DNA of 37,347 bases from NCBI GenBank assembly GCA_022508735.1, contig JAFLUQ010000005.1, forward strand, positions 1 to 37,347, written 5' to 3'. The notes below the pieces were generated by a model that was not told the origin of the DNA, did no database searches, and saw only the letters and a list, made by a program, of their open reading frames with translations. Shown in pieces: positions 14,028 through 21,875 of the stretch (its first letter is position 1; each line of letters starts with the position of its first letter). The DNA comes from Oscillospiraceae bacterium (GTDB lineage: Bacteria > Bacillota > Clostridia > UMGS1883). Position numbers and translations under genes: made by a program.

Positions 14028-15510
14028 GCCCGCTCACCTCCATAAACGCATACTTAAGACTGTCCACAATATCGCTGACCGTGGCGGAATACTCGCCGCA
14101 TAAACGGCCCGCCATAATGCCGGCCTGAGCGTGCAGGTATACTCCGAGCCTCGCCGCGCCCACAGGCGAAAGCCCCTGAGCGCAAAGCGCGCAGATAACG
14201 CCTGCCAGAGCGTCGCCGCTGCCGGCCTTGGCCAGCGCTGAGGTGGAGCTGAGCGACACTGACAGAGAGCCGCCCGGCTCGGCGATCACAGTCCGCGCCC
14301 CCTTGAGCACCAGTGATATGCCGTATTCACCGGCAAAGCTCCGGGCCGAGCCGAGCCTGTCTTTTTCTATTTCCGCCACCGGCCTATTTGTCAGTCGTGA
14401 GAATTCCAACGGATGAGGCGTTACAACCACGTTGCGATGCCTTAAAAGCTCCGGGCGCTCCGCAAGTATATTAAGTCCGTCGGCATCAATGACTGTGGGA
14501 GCCGTGGTTGCGTCTAAAACAGAGGCGATAAACTCCGCTGAAACGCTCCTGCCGAGGCCGCAGCCTATCAGTACGGAGCTCGCTCCAATCAGTGCAAGCT
14601 CAAGGGCCGGGTTATTAACGTCGTATTCCTCCAGCGGCAAAACTACCGCCTCGGGCACAAGTATATTCACCGTGTTTTCGAGCCCGCGTTTACATACTAT
14701 GGTCACTAAACCAACACCGCTCTTCATTGCGGCTCTGGCCGCTATCGCCGCAGCTCCCAGCATACCGGTGCTGCCAACTATCATCACTGCACGCCCAAAG
14801 GTTCCCTTGTGGGAAAGCCGCGGTCTCGCAGGCAGCAGCTTCACTACCTCCTCCTCTATGAGCGGTGAGGGCTGCTCCTCGGGAACAAGGCTCCAGTCCA
14901 CAGGAACTCCCGCCCTGCGCACAACAACCGTGCCGCAGCAGTCCACGCTCTCGCCCGAGAGCATTCCCATTTTCGGCGCGGTAAAAGTGACTGTCTTATC
15001 CGCCCGAACGCAGATGCCGCAAACAGCTCCGCTGTCGGCGTCAAGTCCGCTGGGAATGTCAACCGAAAGAACAAAAGCGTCAAGGCTGTTTATCCTTTCT
15101 ATGGCCTCAGCGGCCACTCCGGCAACTGAGCCATGTATGCCAATGCCGAAAATGGCGTCTACAACGGCGTCACACCGAGGTATGCGTCCGCCCTCGCAGG
15201 CTTCTTGAAAAGTAAACGACGGTATTCTCTCCTCTTCGCACCGCCCGGCGAGATAGCGGCACTCGTCCGTTTCCGGTTCAAAAACCCGCACTATATAGAC
15301 CTTATTTCCCTTCCGCCTTAGCAGCTCGGCTATACGATAGCCGTCGGCTCCGTTGTTGCCTTTACCGCAAAAAATGCAGATTGCGCCAAAGTGCGAAAGC
15401 TCTTTGACGCAAACGTTAGCGGCGCTGTTTATAAGGCGGAGAGAGGATGAAAGGTCGGTTATGGCTTTAGTCTCAAAACTCTTTATCTGACCGGAGGTTA
15501 AAAATCTCAT
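14005..15510 (-). CDS. nnr: Bifunctional NAD(P)H-hydrate epimerase / ADP-dependent NAD(P)H-hydrate dehydratase
   Basis: Repairs hydrated NAD(P)H: the N-terminal YjeF_N domain (about 1-205) epimerises the R and S forms and the C-terminal ribokinase-like domain (about 220-490) dehydrates the S form using ADP. Visible motifs are GKGNNGADGYR near 50, IFGIGIHG near 120 and SVDIPSGLDADSG near 145 in the first domain, then GRAVMIVGSTGMLGAA, VIDADGLNIL, VVTPHPLEFSRL and AKAGSGDALAGVI in the second. I start it at ATG 15510 (501 aa), which begins MRFLTSGQIK as in the family and has AAAGGAG 8 nt upstream; an in-frame ATG at 15567 would add 19 residues across a hairpin. The adjacency to alr is widely conserved in Firmicutes. 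Confidence 0.95.
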   Translation of the reverse strand: MRFLTSGQIKSFETKAITDLSSSLRLINSAANVCVKELSHFGAICIFCGKGNNGADGYRIAELLRRKGNKVYIVRVFEPETDECRYLAGRCEEERIPSFTFQEACEGGRIPRCDAVVDAIFGIGIHGSVAGVAAEAIERINSLDAFVLSVDIPSGLDADSGAVCGICVRADKTVTFTAPKMGMLSGESVDCCGTVVVRRAGVPVDWSLVPEEQPSPLIEEEVVKLLPARPRLSHKGTFGRAVMIVGSTGMLGAAAIAARAAMKSGVGLVTIVCKRGLENTVNILVPEAVVLPLEEYDVNNPALELALIGASSVLIGCGLGRSVSAEFIASVLDATTAPTVIDADGLNILAERPELLRHRNVVVTPHPLEFSRLTNRPVAEIEKDRLGSARSFAGEYGISLVLKGARTVIAEPGGSLSVSLSSTSALAKAGSGDALAGVICALCAQGLSPVGAARLGVYLHAQAGIMAGRLCGEYSATVSDIVDSLKYAFMEVSGHERQSLG

Positions 15511-15527
15511 TGTGACCGCTCCTTTAC

Positions 15528-15556
15528 AAAACAGGGGGAACCGTTCTGGTCCCCCC
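15528..15556 (-). terminator. Attenuator-like hairpin before nnr
   Basis: On the minus strand GGGGGGACC pairs with GGTTCCCCC (9 bp, one G-U) around a 5-nt loop and is followed by TGTTTTGT, just before the nnr ribosome-binding site. The U tract is broken by G residues, so partial termination within the operon is more likely than a full stop. Confidence 0.5.
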
Positions 15557-15563
15557 ATCGAGA

Positions 15564-16064
15564 TCAAAATACCTTGCTCTTTACATACATTTTCATAGCG
15601 TCCAATATTTTTTCATTTGGCTCAAAAACCAGAAGTCCTATCCCCTCCTCGCCGGAGAACACGGCAAAGCGGGCATTTTCGGCATTTGGATCTGAAGCCG
15701 CGTCATAGCGCTTGGTGAACTTGCGCTTCATTTCAGCATTCTTATCGTTATCGTGTACTGATGCACAAATTTCCATAGAGCCGAAATCAAAGCCGCACAG
15801 CCGCCGGCGGTGACGTCCGGCTATTATCTCATCCACGTCCATGTGATCATTGATGACCACATACTCATACTCTCTGGTAATGCTTGTGATAGCGAGCCAA
15901 GCCACATAGCCGCCGAACACCAGCACAACAAATGCGCTGGCAAGGCCGAGCCAAAGCCCCACCGAGGCCACGATAAAAACAAGCGCTATGGCAACAACGG
16001 CCATCTTGGCTGCGTCGCCGCCGGTGATCTTTTTCTTGACTAAAAAATCAACGTAATTTTCCAT
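15564..16064 (-). CDS. Small membrane protein of unknown function
   Basis: A 166-residue protein with a short cytoplasmic start (MENYVDFLVKKKITGGDAAK), two closely spaced hydrophobic segments at about residues 20-62, and a soluble C-terminal domain rich in charged residues (YEYVVINDHMDVDEIIAGRHRRRL near 67-90, then RFAVFSGEEGIGLLVFEPNEK near 128-148). The layout resembles small clostridial membrane proteins of the DUF6106 type, but that name is from memory and uncertain. It lies 2 bp after the penicillin-binding protein gene and before nnr, so it is probably part of the same transcript. No catalytic residues stand out. Confidence 0.82.
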   Translation of the reverse strand: MENYVDFLVKKKITGGDAAKMAVVAIALVFIVASVGLWLGLASAFVVLVFGGYVAWLAITSITREYEYVVINDHMDVDEIIAGRHRRRLCGFDFGSMEICASVHDNDKNAEMKRKFTKRYDAASDPNAENARFAVFSGEEGIGLLVFEPNEKILDAMKMYVKSKVF

Positions 16065-16066
16065 TA

Positions 16067-18592
16067 TCAGAAACCACCTTCACTGGTCTGCACTTCACTT
16101 GACGAAGAACTGCTGCTTGAGGAGGAGGAGCTGCTGTCGCTTCCGGCAGATGTCTGCCCTGATGATGACTGACCAGAGCCGCCAGAGCTGTTAGAACTGT
16201 TTCCGCCGGAGGATTGTTCACCGGAGCTGCTATTGCCTGAGTCGCCCGTGCTATTGCTGCCGGAGCCGCTGCCGGCACCGGCGGAGCCTTCTCCCGAGCC
16301 CTTTCCGCTGCCGTCATCACCCCGTGAAGCTTCACCGGAGCTGACTGAAACACTGTTTGAGCTGCTTTCGTCATCATCCTTCTTTACCTTAGTTGTAGTG
16401 TAAGAACCGTCGGAAAGAATGTTCTTGCCACCGCCGAGCTTCAGCGGATGGATGGCGCAGCGGGTGCTCGGTACCTTGTTAGATGCGTACATTTCGCTGG
16501 CAACGTGTTCACAGTCAGGTGTGGCACGCTGACCGCTTTCACGGCATATCATAACAGAAACCTCGCTGCCGGGCTTTTCAAAGTCCTTATACTCCAGATC
16601 CTCATGAACCTTCATCATTACGCTTCTCCATGCGAGGGCCGCAGGGTTGGAGCGGAATCGGCTCAAATCCTTGGGCTGGTCGTAACCAAACCACACTGCT
16701 CCAACGTAGTAGGGAGTCATTCCGACAAACCAACGGTCGTTGCTGGTCGCCGTTCCGGTCGTACCGGTCTTACCGGCAATGGACTGGCCACGGAAGTTAG
16801 CCATTGTGCCGCTGCCGTAGCTGACAACCTCCTTAAGCATAGACACCATATCGTATGCCGTTCTCTCACTCATGGCTATCTCGTGAGAGGGAGCGCCATC
16901 AAGTATTACATCGCCGTTAGCGTCCAGCACCTGAGTATACAGCATGGGCTTATTATAAAAGCCGTCGTTCACAAAAGTACAGTAGGCCGCTGTGAGCTCC
17001 AGCACGCTTACGCCGTCCGTCAGGCCGCCGAGTGCCAAAGACGCCAATCCCTTATCTGAGAATGTCCGGCCGCTCTCTGTTTCACGGAAATCCACCAAAG
17101 TGGATATATGCATACGCTCAACCAAATACTTAAATACATTTTCCTCACCAAGATATTTGCAAACCTTAACCGCCGGCACATTTCTGGAGTTTGCAAGAGC
17201 ACTGCGCACCTGCACATTTCCGACATAGCGGCCGTCAACATTCTTGGGTGTCCAGCCGCCATATGTCACTTTTGCGTCTCTTATAATTGTTGACTGAGTT
17301 ATAAGACCGTACTCCATAGCCGGGCCATAAACGCCAATAGACTTTATAGTTGAACCGGGCTGGCGAAGGGACTGTGTGGCACGGTTAAGGGTGCGGTTGC
17401 CCTCCTTGTCGCCTCGACCTCCCACAAGCGCCTTGACCTGACCTGTATAGGGGTCCATAATTACCATGGCTGACTCGGGCTGCACTTCTCCGCCGCCCTT
17501 GGGGAAGGAGCTGTTGTCACTGTATACAGCGTCCATCTTTTCCTGTATATCCATATCCTGAGCCAGATAGATTTTGAGGCCGCCGTTAAAGAGCACACGG
17601 CTGGCGCGCTCCTTGCTGTAGCCGAACTTTTCCATAAGATCTCTCTGAACCTGATCTATAGCGGCGTCCACATAGTAGCTCTGATATGAAACCTCGGTCT
17701 CAGAGCGGCGTGCCGAGAGCAAAAGAGGTTCCTCTTTGGCCTCGTCATACTGTGCCCGAGTTATCATGCCAAGCTCAAGCATCTTGTAAAGCACGGTCTC
17801 CTGACGGTCCTTGTGGTTTTCCGGATTGTCATATGGATTATAGCGCGTTGGTGCCTGTGTAATGCCCGCAATGCTGGCGCACTGGGCCAAGCTCAGCTCA
17901 GAGACCGGCTTACCATAGTATGTAGTGGCCGCCGAGCTCACGCCATAGCACTGTTCGCTCAGGAATATCGTATTGAGATAATATTCAAGGATTTCGTCCT
18001 TGGTGAGTTCATTCTCCAGCTCATAGGCTCGGTAGATCTCGCGGATCTTGCGCTCCACGCCGTAGCTTTTGTCATTGGTGAGGTTTTTGATGAGCTGCTG
18101 GGTTATTGTGCTTCCGCCGAAGGTACGGTCGCTGCTGCCGCGAATTATGTTTATTCCATAAGACAGGGTCGCTCCGATAGTACGCTTCACATCGAAGCCA
18201 TGATGCGATTGGAAACGTTCGTCCTCGATAGCCACAAAAGCATTCTGAAGGTTTTTTGGAATAGAATCTATGTCCACCCAAATACGGTTCTGGTCATCGT
18301 AGAGTTGCTGCACTTCAACTGTATCACCATCGGAATTTGTTCCGTAAACAAAGGACGTCAGATTGAGGCGCATATTATCTATATCGATCGGTTCGACGGT
18401 CTCCATATATCCAAACAATGCGCCGGCCACAATGCCCGCACCGATAACGGATACAAACAAAACCGTCAGAAAGGTTGCTAAAATGAAATTTCTAAACACC
18501 AAAACAAGCGTAGCAATAGCGCCGCGGCGCTTTTTACGCTTTTTACCCTTAGGTCTCCTTACCTCAGTATTTTCAGTGTTATTTGCTGCCAT
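16067..18592 (-). CDS. Class A penicillin-binding protein (PBP1A-type transglycosylase/transpeptidase)
   Basis: Bifunctional peptidoglycan polymerase. The 841 residues have a very basic cytoplasmic start (RRPKGKKRKKRRG), one membrane anchor (about 30-62), a GT51 transglycosylase domain with the catalytic glutamate in EDERFQSHHG near residue 123 and GGSTITQQLIKNL near 159, then a transpeptidase domain with SxxK at Ser414/Lys417 (PGSTIKS), SRN at 469 and KTG at 608. The last 100 or so residues are an extreme Ser/Gly-rich tail ending in a run of 13 serines (followed by EVQTSEGGF), probably an exposed linker or wall-spanning region. I choose ATG 18592 (GGGGG upstream) over 18625, which has no ribosome-binding site. 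It heads a wall-related gene cluster. Confidence 0.95.
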   Translation of the reverse strand: MAANNTENTEVRRPKGKKRKKRRGAIATLVLVFRNFILATFLTVLFVSVIGAGIVAGALFGYMETVEPIDIDNMRLNLTSFVYGTNSDGDTVEVQQLYDDQNRIWVDIDSIPKNLQNAFVAIEDERFQSHHGFDVKRTIGATLSYGINIIRGSSDRTFGGSTITQQLIKNLTNDKSYGVERKIREIYRAYELENELTKDEILEYYLNTIFLSEQCYGVSSAATTYYGKPVSELSLAQCASIAGITQAPTRYNPYDNPENHKDRQETVLYKMLELGMITRAQYDEAKEEPLLLSARRSETEVSYQSYYVDAAIDQVQRDLMEKFGYSKERASRVLFNGGLKIYLAQDMDIQEKMDAVYSDNSSFPKGGGEVQPESAMVIMDPYTGQVKALVGGRGDKEGNRTLNRATQSLRQPGSTIKSIGVYGPAMEYGLITQSTIIRDAKVTYGGWTPKNVDGRYVGNVQVRSALANSRNVPAVKVCKYLGEENVFKYLVERMHISTLVDFRETESGRTFSDKGLASLALGGLTDGVSVLELTAAYCTFVNDGFYNKPMLYTQVLDANGDVILDGAPSHEIAMSERTAYDMVSMLKEVVSYGSGTMANFRGQSIAGKTGTTGTATSNDRWFVGMTPYYVGAVWFGYDQPKDLSRFRSNPAALAWRSVMMKVHEDLEYKDFEKPGSEVSVMICRESGQRATPDCEHVASEMYASNKVPSTRCAIHPLKLGGGKNILSDGSYTTTKVKKDDDESSSNSVSVSSGEASRGDDGSGKGSGEGSAGAGSGSGSNSTGDSGNSSSGEQSSGGNSSNSSGGSGQSSSGQTSAGSDSSSSSSSSSSSSSEVQTSEGGF

Positions 18593-18793
18593 GTATCTCA
18601 ACCCCCATAAGAGATTTTTCTCCATTCTATACTAATTTTATTATACACCCAAATAATTAAAAAAGTATTACAAAACTCCGGATAATTATAATTTAACACA
18701 AAATCCTGTTCATAATTTTACCTTATGCCCTATTGTTTGGCACAATGCACAAAAATCACTTACAATATATATGAAAATTAAACAAAGTCAATC

Positions 18794-18822
18794 TTGCAAT
18801 TCCACCTTAGACCTGCTATAAT
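18794..18822 (+). promoter_or_regulatory. Promoter of small RNA gene 1
   Basis: TTGCAA (18794-18799), 17 bp, TATAAT (18817-18822), preceded by TGC as an extended -10. The predicted start falls on the first bases of the 5' hairpin. Confidence 0.8.
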
Positions 18823-18828
18823 ATGAAC

Positions 18829-18913
18829 GTACCCGATGAATGGGTACGAAAACTTTTTTTCATTTTCCCTCCTTTTTTAGTGGCAGACCGGATTTGTCTG
18901 CCATTTTTTTTTT
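18829..18913 (+). ncRNA. Candidate small RNA 1 with anti-Shine-Dalgarno-like tract
   Basis: About 85 nt, in order: a 5' hairpin GTACCC-(7)-GGGTAC at 18829-18847; an unstructured pyrimidine-rich stretch at 18853-18878 containing CCCTCCTTTTTT; and an intrinsic terminator with TGGCAGAC pairing to GTCTGCCA (18881-18903) and ten T. The open tract resembles the 3' end of 16S rRNA (ACCUCCUUU), so it could pair with AAAGGAGG ribosome-binding sites of target messages, as C-rich small RNAs of Gram-positive bacteria do. A near-identical second gene follows 193 bp on. No conserved reading frame exists. I do not recognise a named RNA family, but cannot exclude one without a search. Confidence 0.8.
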
Positions 18914-18986
18914 GCGCTCCGTAGTGTTTTGTGCATGCTGCATAAAATTTCTTTTGATAAATTGTGAAGTTTGAACAGATTGCATC

Positions 18987-19015
18987 TTGTGAGGCAACAT
19001 AATATCTGCTATAAT
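18987..19015 (+). promoter_or_regulatory. Promoter of small RNA gene 2
   Basis: TTGTGA (18987-18992), 17 bp, TATAAT (19010-19015), with the same CTGC extended -10 as gene 1 but unrelated spacer sequence. The two RNAs may therefore be expressed under different conditions. Confidence 0.75.
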
Positions 19016-19021
19016 ACAGAT

Positions 19022-19104
19022 GTACTCGATGAGAGTACATAAAACTTTTTTCATTTTCCCTCCTTTTTTAGTGGCAGACCGGACTTGTCTGTCATTTTTT
19101 TTTT
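19022..19104 (+). ncRNA. Candidate small RNA 2, paralogue of RNA 1
   Basis: About 83 nt with the same plan as RNA 1. The 5' hairpin is GTACTC-(5)-GAGTAC, where two stem positions covary with RNA 1 (CCC/GGG becomes CTC/GAG). The open tract at 19046-19070 is identical to RNA 1 through CATTTTCCCTCCTTTTTT. The terminator TGGCAGAC/GTCTGTCA (19072-19094) keeps pairing through a G-U wobble and ends in ten T. Conservation of the central tract and of the folds, but not of a reading frame, supports a non-coding RNA acting in trans. It ends 83 bp before the DUF815 gene, which has its own promoter. Confidence 0.8.
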
Positions 19105-19114
19105 GCGTTTTTCC

Positions 19115-19143
19115 TTGAAAAAGGCGGAAAAATGTATTAGAAT
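19115..19143 (+). promoter_or_regulatory. Promoter of the DUF815-sigma-antisigma operon
   Basis: TTGAAA (19115-19120) and TAGAAT (19138-19143) with a 17-bp spacer, about 45 bp before the ATG at 19188. Confidence 0.65.
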
Positions 19144-19187
19144 ATTAACAGTGATATATCAGGCATCGAACAAAGGAGAGGATAACC

Positions 19188-20381
19188 ATGTTTAAATATG
19201 ACGCGCTGTCGCTCAGGCTAAAATCACTGACAGTATTCAGAGGGCTTTTAGATGAACCGCTCATAGTCAGGCTCAGCGAGCTGCTGCGCTGTGAGGACTG
19301 GGATAAAAACCGCCTCGTGGAGCTGTACTGCGCCTTTGTCAGCGAGCTGTACAAGACCGGCGACAGTCTGTCAGACTGGATAAGGCGCTACATTTCAGAA
19401 GATGAAAATCTCTATGTGCAGTATATAATTGACGGGCGTAACCCCGGCCCCATCATTGCCGAACGGCTCGACGAGGAACTCGGCATAATCTCTGAGCTGG
19501 CCTCTCTCGACTGCGGTGAGCTGCTAAGCGAGATAAATGCCCCCTTCCCTCTTCCTATCTGGCGGAGCGAGGCGGCTGATCTGCGCGCAGCCTATGAAAA
19601 GCGAATAGATGAGATTCCCACCCGGGGTTACGGCATCTTCGCCAAGTATCATATGTTTGTGCTGGATGATACCGGAGCTCTCGTTCCGGTGCGGCGGCCC
19701 GACCCGCAGCGTCTCAGCGAGCTCTACGGCTACGAGGAGGAGCGCGGCAAGGTGCTTAAAAACACTCTGGCCCTGCTGGAGGGCCGCCCTGCCAACAACG
19801 TGCTGCTTTACGGCGACGCGGGCACGGGCAAGAGCAGCACCGTAAAGGCCGTTGCCAACGAGCTTAAGGATAAGGGACTTCGACTCATCGAGGTAAAGAA
19901 AAACCAGCTCTACCTCATTCCCGGCATAATGGACAGTCTTGAGGGCAGCCCCTTAAAGTATATAATTTTCATTGACGACCTGAGCTTCAGCACCGGCGAC
20001 AGCGATTTCGCCGCCCTTAAAGCCATACTGGAGGGCAGCGTGGGCAGCCGTGGCAAGAACATGGCCGTTTACGCCACAAGTAACCGCCGCCACCTTATAC
20101 GCGAGAGCATGAGCGACCGCGACGGCGACGATATTCACCTTTCTGACACCCTTCAGGAGCTGCAGAGCCTGTCGGCCCGCTTCGGCCTGACCGTGACCTT
20201 CATCCGGCCCGAGCAGGAGCTCTACCGGGAGATAGTGCTGCGCCTGGGCGAGAGCTACGGCGTAAAAATGGAGCCGGACGAGCTGTGCCGCAGAGCCGAG
20301 GCCTTTGCCATACGCTCCGGAGGCCGCTCTCCCAGGGCGGCAAAGCAGTTTGTGGAGCTGGTTAAGGCAGGCATCGTGTAA
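19188..20381 (+). CDS. DUF815-type AAA+ ATPase
   Basis: A 397-residue protein with a helical N-terminal half (1-190) and an AAA+ ATPase core. Walker A is GDAGTGKSS at 209-217, Walker B is IIFIDDLSF with acidic residues at 263-264, followed by YATSNRRHL (sensor 1 region, near 302). A C-terminal lid has GGRSPRAAKQFVELV. This matches the DUF815 family of predicted ATPases, widespread in Firmicutes but without an established substrate. ATG at 19188 follows AAAGGAGAGG. The sigma-factor gene begins 21 bp downstream, so the ATPase may be cotranscribed with a regulatory pair; whether they share a function is unknown. Confidence 0.92.
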   Translation: MFKYDALSLRLKSLTVFRGLLDEPLIVRLSELLRCEDWDKNRLVELYCAFVSELYKTGDSLSDWIRRYISEDENLYVQYIIDGRNPGPIIAERLDEELGIISELASLDCGELLSEINAPFPLPIWRSEAADLRAAYEKRIDEIPTRGYGIFAKYHMFVLDDTGALVPVRRPDPQRLSELYGYEEERGKVLKNTLALLEGRPANNVLLYGDAGTGKSSTVKAVANELKDKGLRLIEVKKNQLYLIPGIMDSLEGSPLKYIIFIDDLSFSTGDSDFAALKAILEGSVGSRGKNMAVYATSNRRHLIRESMSDRDGDDIHLSDTLQELQSLSARFGLTVTFIRPEQELYREIVLRLGESYGVKMEPDELCRRAEAFAIRSGGRSPRAAKQFVELVKAGIV

Positions 20382-20402
20382 AAATAGAAAGGAGCGGCGC
20401 CC

Positions 20403-20969
20403 TTGCTGGCAATTATAATGACAATAGGCGACGAGAGCGCCCGCGCGCTCCTCACCCGCCTCTATGAACAGAATTTCTCCGCCATGTACAAGCTGGCCCT
20501 GAAGCTCACCGGCGACCACCAGCTTGCCGAAGACGCTGCCATGGCGGCCATTGTGAAACTGGTAGAGGGATATGAGGGTTTCAACCTGACGGATCCTCGC
20601 GGGGCGCGTTCGCTCATGGTGCGCATGAGCATGAGCGCGGCCATAGACATAATGCGCAAAAGGCAGCGCGAGTCTCTGATAACCGACATAGATGTGCTGG
20701 GCGTTGAGCTTTTGCCTGACCCGTCCCCCGGGGCTGAGGAGCTGGCCATGGCGTCCGAGCTGACAAAAAAGGTAACAGAGATCGCGGCCTCCTTGCCGCT
20801 TCACCTGTACCTTGATTACATATACTATATGAAGGACGGCCTGAGCGCCACCAAAATCGCCGAAATAGACGGGATAACGCCGGACGCCGTGAGGAAGCGG
20901 CTCGTCCGCATCAGGAATATATTTAAGGAAAAACTGAGGGAAGGGGGCTTCATAAATGGCAATGAATGA
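20403..20969 (+). CDS. ECF-type RNA polymerase sigma factor
   Basis: A 188-residue sigma-70 family protein of the extracytoplasmic-function size class. Region 2 is at about residues 20-90 (LYEQNFSAMYKLALKLTGD, then DAAMAAIVKLVEGYE, with AIDIMRKRQR at the DNA-melting end). Region 4 is at about 130-180 (LPLHLYLDYIYYMKDGLS, TKIAEIDGITPDAVRKRL as helix-turn-helix). A TTG at 20403 is the likely start because GGAG lies 8 nt upstream; the first ATG (20418) is 23 nt from that site. The stop overlaps the next gene by 14 bp, the usual sigma/anti-sigma coupling. Its targets are unknown, but the secreted-protein genes directly downstream are obvious candidates. Confidence 0.9.
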   Translation: MLAIIMTIGDESARALLTRLYEQNFSAMYKLALKLTGDHQLAEDAAMAAIVKLVEGYEGFNLTDPRGARSLMVRMSMSAAIDIMRKRQRESLITDIDVLGVELLPDPSPGAEELAMASELTKKVTEIAASLPLHLYLDYIYYMKDGLSATKIAEIDGITPDAVRKRLVRIRNIFKEKLREGGFINGNE

Positions 20970-21678
20970 TTCTTCTGAGCTTATACTTGAGGCTCTGCTG
21001 AAAGCCGGGGCTTCGGCCTCTGACGGCGCCTTTATGCAAAAGGTTGACGAGCTCGACGCTGAGATACCCGACGCACCTCCCTCAAAGGAACGCGACAAGA
21101 AGCTCCGGCGGCTGCTCCGCCGTGTTGGCCGCCGTGAGCGGCGCAGGGGATGGACTACGGTCGGCAGGGTGGCCGCAGCGGCGCTGATCATTGTGCTTGC
21201 CGGGCTCGGTATCATGACCGTCGGCGTAGACGCTATTCGCTCCGCCTTCCTGAATTTTGTGCTCGACGAAGGATCACCGAATACGGAGTATAATTTTACC
21301 GGTAAGGAAACTCATCCTGCGGAGGATTACGAGCTTTATCCCACTTCTGGGCAGTATGAACTCAGTTATGTACCGGAGGGCTTTGAATTGGTTGATAAAG
21401 ACTTGTCAAACGAAAAGCACACGTATTACCAGTATGAATCGTCTGAAGGCGATTGGTTCGGTTTTCATGCGGACCCGCTCGAAGGGAGCTTTGGTGTTGA
21501 CACTGAGGATTCCATCGTGGATAATATAACTATCAATGGTTATAACGCTGTGTTTATATCAAATACTAAAAGGAATTCTATCGTGTGGCACAATTCATAT
21601 AATGCGTTTACCTTGTCTGGCAACATTGTAAAGGACGAAATGATAAAAATTGCAGAAAATGTAGAAATGGTTCGATAA
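20956..21678 (+). CDS. Membrane protein with DUF4367-like outer domain, likely anti-sigma factor
   Basis: A 240-residue single-pass membrane protein. A cytoplasmic part (1-65) ends in a strongly basic stretch (DKKLRRLLRRVGRRERRRG), one membrane segment lies at about 69-93, and an extracytoplasmic domain at about 105-240 contains YELSYVPEGFELVDKD and ends MIKIAENVEM, the DUF4367 pattern often found on anti-sigma or sigma-linked sensors. The start overlaps the sigma gene by 14 bp, which strongly suggests a sigma/anti-sigma pair. A terminator follows. From about 21260 on, codon use turns clearly AT-richer than in the first third and in the two genes upstream, so the outer domain may have been replaced or exchanged. 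Confidence 0.85.
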   Translation: MAMNDSSELILEALLKAGASASDGAFMQKVDELDAEIPDAPPSKERDKKLRRLLRRVGRRERRRGWTTVGRVAAAALIIVLAGLGIMTVGVDAIRSAFLNFVLDEGSPNTEYNFTGKETHPAEDYELYPTSGQYELSYVPEGFELVDKDLSNEKHTYYQYESSEGDWFGFHADPLEGSFGVDTEDSIVDNITINGYNAVFISNTKRNSIVWHNSYNAFTLSGNIVKDEMIKIAENVEMVR

Positions 21679-21692
21679 ACTAGCAATTAATA

Positions 21693-21725
21693 AAAAGGCC
21701 TGTCACTTTGAGACAGGTCTTTTTG
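21693..21725 (+). terminator. Terminator of the sigma/anti-sigma operon
   Basis: CCTGTC (21699-21704) pairs with GACAGG (21712-21717), extended by a G-T wobble and A-T pairs into the flanking A and T runs, with TCTTTTT at the end. Confidence 0.9.
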
Positions 21726-21836
21726 TTGTGGCATTACACAAATAACACGAATGAATATTGTAGAAATTTCACAAAAATAGAATTTTTTTAATAAATTTAG
21801 AAAATCACTATCTTTACCAAGGCCTCATACGATTTA

Positions 21837-21842
21837 TATAAT
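21837..21842 (+). promoter_or_regulatory. Possible -10 element before the first secreted-protein gene
   Basis: TATAAT preceded by ATACGATT. The -35 at standard distance (TTTACC, 18 bp) is poor. ATACGATA also precedes the next gene's -10 (22701-22712), so a shared non-standard promoter recognised by the upstream ECF sigma is possible but unproven. Confidence 0.4.
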
Positions 21843-21875
21843 GAAAGGTGCTATCGAGGAAGGAGGTGAAAAAAG

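Noticed and set aside
18836-18880. A 14-codon ORF inside small RNA 1 (ATG in the hairpin loop to TAG before the terminator)
   Set aside because: The second RNA keeps the pyrimidine tract but in a different frame and without the stop, so the peptide is not conserved; no ribosome-binding site precedes it.
19953-21215. A 420-codon minus-strand open frame opposite the ATPase and sigma genes
   Set aside because: Antisense to two recognised genes; the translation is Ala/His/Arg-rich with no domain, no ribosome-binding site fit and no promoter.
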